64,000 bases of DNA from JACQFZ01 sp045810625 (GTDB lineage: Bacteria > Pseudomonadota > Gammaproteobacteria > Acidiferrobacterales > Sulfurifustaceae), in the NCBI GenBank assembly GCA_045810625.1, contig JBJMVQ010000011.1, positions 1 through 64,000 of the forward strand. The letters run 5' to 3'. Position numbers and translations under genes: made by a program. Numbering within the stretch: the stretch's first letter is position 1; every line of letters starts with the position of its first letter. Positions 61,914 to 64,000 of this stretch are shown one piece after another. The notes beneath the pieces are model-generated. The model was not told the DNA's origin, searched no databases, and saw nothing but the letters and a program-made list of their open reading frames with translations.

Positions 61914-62813
61914 ATGCCCGGACCCACCCGCTTCAATCCCGGCACGCTCTGGGAGGCAATCGCCGAACGTTCGCGCACCGCCCTTGCGCTCGGTACCTTG
62001 CAGCCAATTGCGACCGACGCTCATGCCATCGACGACGGCGGGGTACGGTTTCAGGTGCGCGTGGTGTCGAGCCTCATGCGCCGCCGCCTCGACGCGGCGC
62101 GCGCGCGATCCGCCGGCGCCAAACCCGCCAATCCGTTCCTGCCATACGAAGAAAGTATGTTCGTCGCGGACGTCTCGGATTCGCATGTGTGCTTGCTCAA
62201 CAAGTATCCCGTCATCGATCACCACACGCTGATCGTTACCCGCGATTTCGAGCCGCAGGAAAGTCCATTGAACCTTCAAGACTTCGAAGCGCTGTGGCGT
62301 TGCCTGCGCGAATATCCTGCGCTTGGGTTTTACAATGGCGGCGCCGGCGCGGGCGCGAGCCAGCCGCACAAACATCTGCAGCTCGCGCCGCTGCCGCTCG
62401 CCGATAGCAGGTCGCTTCCAATCGAGCCGCTCCTCGCACAACCAGCCGAGAACGACCGGCCGAGGTCGCTCGCCAGCATCCCGTATGCGCACTCGTATGC
62501 CGCGCTCGATCCGGCGCGCGTTCAAACCAGCGACGCGGCCGCTCGTTATACCCTGGACCTGTATCGGACGATGCTTGCAGCAACCGGCATGGTCCAAGGC
62601 CCGGACCTTCCGCCCCTTCTGCCGCCGTACAATCTCCTCATTACCCCTACGTTTATTCTGCTAATCCCGCGTTCCCGCCCCTCCTTCGAGGCCATTCCCG
62701 TCAACGCCCTCGGGTTCGCCGGGTCGTTTTTTGTGCCTGATCCGGAAGGCTTTATCGCCATCCGGCGCATCGGCCCGATGGAACTACTGAGGCAGGTCAC
62801 GCCAAGAAAGTAG
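61914..62813 (+). CDS. ATP adenylyltransferase / Ap4A phosphorylase-like HIT protein
   Basis: A 299-aa member of the Ap4A phosphorylase group. The histidine-triad-like motif is QPHKHLQLAPLPL (151-163, His152 and His154). An N-terminal region has NPFLPYEESMFVADVSDSHVCLLNKYPVIDHHTLIVT, and the C-terminal domain (about 200-299) has LLPPYNLLITPTFILLIPRS. Such enzymes split diadenosine tetraphosphate with phosphate to ADP and ATP. It is a single gene. Confidence 0.9.
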   Translation: MPGPTRFNPGTLWEAIAERSRTALALGTLQPIATDAHAIDDGGVRFQVRVVSSLMRRRLDAARARSAGAKPANPFLPYEESMFVADVSDSHVCLLNKYPVIDHHTLIVTRDFEPQESPLNLQDFEALWRCLREYPALGFYNGGAGAGASQPHKHLQLAPLPLADSRSLPIEPLLAQPAENDRPRSLASIPYAHSYAALDPARVQTSDAAARYTLDLYRTMLAATGMVQGPDLPPLLPPYNLLITPTFILLIPRSRPSFEAIPVNALGFAGSFFVPDPEGFIAIRRIGPMELLRQVTPRK

Positions 62814-62845
62814 GGTTAGTCGGCGCTCACGGTCGCGCTGTCGCT

Positions 62846-62867
62846 GTGGTTTAGCCCTGTAAACCAC
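62846..62867. repeat. Short perfect stem-loop before a small gene
   Basis: GTGGTTTA (62846-62853) and TAAACCAC (62860-62867) flank a 6-nt loop, and a further TGTGG repeats just after. It sits 170 nt before the small basic protein gene and 33 nt after the Ap4A gene. There is no T-run, so it may be an operator or an mRNA-end structure. Confidence 0.5.
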
Positions 62868-63035
62868 TGTGGTATCCTACGGGTCACAAGCTCGTGCTTC
62901 TACCGACCCGTCCAACGCTACACCTGTCTTCGATTGAGCCGCCCCGTGGTTCCGCGGTTTGGGGCGTATCACGGTTTTTGTCGCACACCGAGGTGGATTC
63001 CGCTCAGCTTTTGTCCGTGCTCTTGGAGGAAAAAG

Positions 63036-63338
63036 ATGTCGCATCAGCCCACCGCTAACACCGCCCATCGTCAACCTGCCGCATCGAACCGTGCAGCCCC
63101 GTACAAGCTCGCGCGCGTCGAGAAAGTTGACATGCCGGACGGCGGGCGCGGTCAGCACTGGTATCGTTACGTTCTCGATAACGGCCGGTCGACGATCACC
63201 GGTCAGCGCCGTGGTTCGCTCAAGGACGTCACGGCACATGCTCATCGTTATGCCGAGCAGCTCAACACCCGGGCGTTCGGCTCGCACTCCGTCTGGTCGG
63301 CGCGCCGGACGGATCCGAAGGCTGCCAAAGCCCGTTAG
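63036..63338 (+). CDS. Small basic protein of unknown function
   Basis: A 100-aa protein with GGAGGAAAAAG immediately before the ATG. The first ~28 residues are low-complexity (SHQPTANTAHRQPAASNRAAP). The rest (YKLARVEKVDMPDGGRGQHWYRYVLDNGRSTITGQRRGSLKDV, then YAEQLNTRAFG and a basic tail) looks like a small beta-rich domain with many Arg/Lys. I do not recognise the family. The strong ribosome site and folded-looking core support a real gene. Nucleic-acid binding is a guess from charge only. Confidence 0.72.
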   Translation: MSHQPTANTAHRQPAASNRAAPYKLARVEKVDMPDGGRGQHWYRYVLDNGRSTITGQRRGSLKDVTAHAHRYAEQLNTRAFGSHSVWSARRTDPKAAKAR

Positions 63339-63454
63339 TTGCCCCGGGGAGTTCTCGTTCTCCCCGTGATATGCGCGCGTTAACAGAGCCGACGGGCGGG
63401 AGGGTCGGCCCTGTTCGATCGTAACCTCCCCGCTCTGTCTCTCTAGCGGCCCTC

Positions 63455-64000
63455 GTGAACACGCCCTCCGCGTCGCGCTATTCGTTCTTCGCGACTTGTC
63501 CGAAAGGAATTGAATCGCTGCTTCTGGAGGAATTGCGTGCGCTCGGTGCGGACGCCGTGCGCGAAACGCGCGCGGGCGTTAGCTTCGAAGGCGCACTCGC
63601 CGACGCGTACCGCGCGTGTCTATGGTCGCGCCTCGCGAGCCGGGTGCTGTTGCCGCTCGCCCGTTTCGCCGCGCCGACCGCGGAGGCGCTCTATGAAGGC
63701 GTGCGCTCCATTCGGTGGGACGAGCATCTGCGCGCCGACCGCACGCTTGCTGTCGACAGCACGGTCTCGCAATCGAGCATCAACCACTCGCACTTCGCGG
63801 CGCTCAAGGTAAAAGACGCGATCGTCGATCAACTGCGCGACACGCGCGGGCAACGACCGTCGGTTGATACCGAACGCCCGGACGTCCGCGTCAATCTCTA
63901 TCTGCATCGCGACGAAGCCACGATCAGCCTCGACTTGTCCGGCGACAGCCTCCACCGGCGTGGCTATCGTGCGCGCGGCGTCGAAGCGCCGCTGAAGGAA
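63455..64000 (+). CDS. rlmL: 23S rRNA (guanine-N2)-methyltransferase RlmL, 5' part
   Basis: The first 182 codons of a gene that continues past the right edge, starting GTG at 63455. RYSFFATCPKGIESLLLEELRALGA opens the N-terminal ferredoxin/THUMP region, and the THUMP end SLDLSGDSLHRRGYRARGVEAPLKE is highly typical of RlmL/YcbY. RlmL methylates G2445 of 23S rRNA; a C-terminal RlmK part may follow outside the window. Only the RNA-binding part is visible here. Confidence 0.9.
   Translation, partial: MNTPSASRYSFFATCPKGIESLLLEELRALGADAVRETRAGVSFEGALADAYRACLWSRLASRVLLPLARFAAPTAEALYEGVRSIRWDEHLRADRTLAVDSTVSQSSINHSHFAALKVKDAIVDQLRDTRGQRPSVDTERPDVRVNLYLHRDEATISLDLSGDSLHRRGYRARGVEAPLKE

Overview
The window is GC-rich, densely coding DNA from a Gram-negative bacterium. 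Outer-membrane lipoproteins (OmpA-type, YceI), a PagL-like outer-membrane barrel, cytochrome b561 with YceI, a prkA-yeaH-spoVR cluster and rlmL all point to Pseudomonadota. Beta- or Gammaproteobacteria is my best guess; I cannot name a species. I found no rRNA, tRNA, CRISPR array, transposase or phage gene. The last gene (rlmL) runs off the right edge.

Region 1 (1-24,117) is mostly housekeeping and stress functions. In order it holds a repeat-rich left edge, yihY, a small Cys protein, aroG followed by a cytochrome b561/YceI operon, a thioredoxin-TPR co-chaperone (ybbN) whose CxxC is lost, an OmpA lipoprotein, a CPBP protease, an unknown 398-aa protein, a 1-Cys peroxiredoxin, an LEA14-like lipoprotein, a DUF4337/PAP2/metalloprotein trio, an hsp20-lon operon, a PagL-like barrel, an archaeal-style ATP-dependent DNA ligase, and prkA-yeaH-spoVR followed by a response regulator.

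Region 2 (24,187-53,641) is a roughly 29-kb acyl-CoA catabolic island in three transcription units. The leftward unit (37,198 to 24,187) encodes a bifunctional hydratase/dehydrogenase, an HD-domain protein, thiolase, SDR, thioesterase, MDR oxidoreductase, an aminoglycoside-phosphotransferase-like kinase next to an ACAD10/11-like dehydrogenase, two tandem acyl-CoA synthetases and a haloalkane-dehalogenase-like hydrolase. A second leftward unit (42,694 to 37,620) is a complete Liv-type ABC importer (K-H-M-G-F) whose two ATPases carry complementary deviations. The rightward unit (43,138 to 53,641) encodes an AlkK-like ligase, a PimC/PimD-like dehydrogenase pair, a DmdC-like dehydrogenase, thioesterase, a ComB-like phosphatase, an epoxide-hydrolase-like enzyme, a MaoC hydratase, a quinone oxidoreductase and YhhQ. 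The simplest reading is uptake, CoA activation and beta-oxidation of unusual carboxylic acids, with candidates including 4-hydroxy acids and dicarboxylates.

Region 3 (53,738-64,000) returns to mixed functions: a MerR regulator, msrA, a glyoxalase-fold protein, a chlorite-dismutase-family protein, a DEDDh exonuclease, a CHASE2/SH3/M48 envelope operon, a LOG-family protein, a cold-shock protein with a clear terminator, an Ap4A phosphorylase-like protein, a small unknown basic protein and the start of rlmL.

An intergenic repeat family built of about 9-bp GCGTCCTTT-like units occurs at three loci (1-379, 51,732-51,811 and 55,058-55,140), arranged as long inverted repeats.
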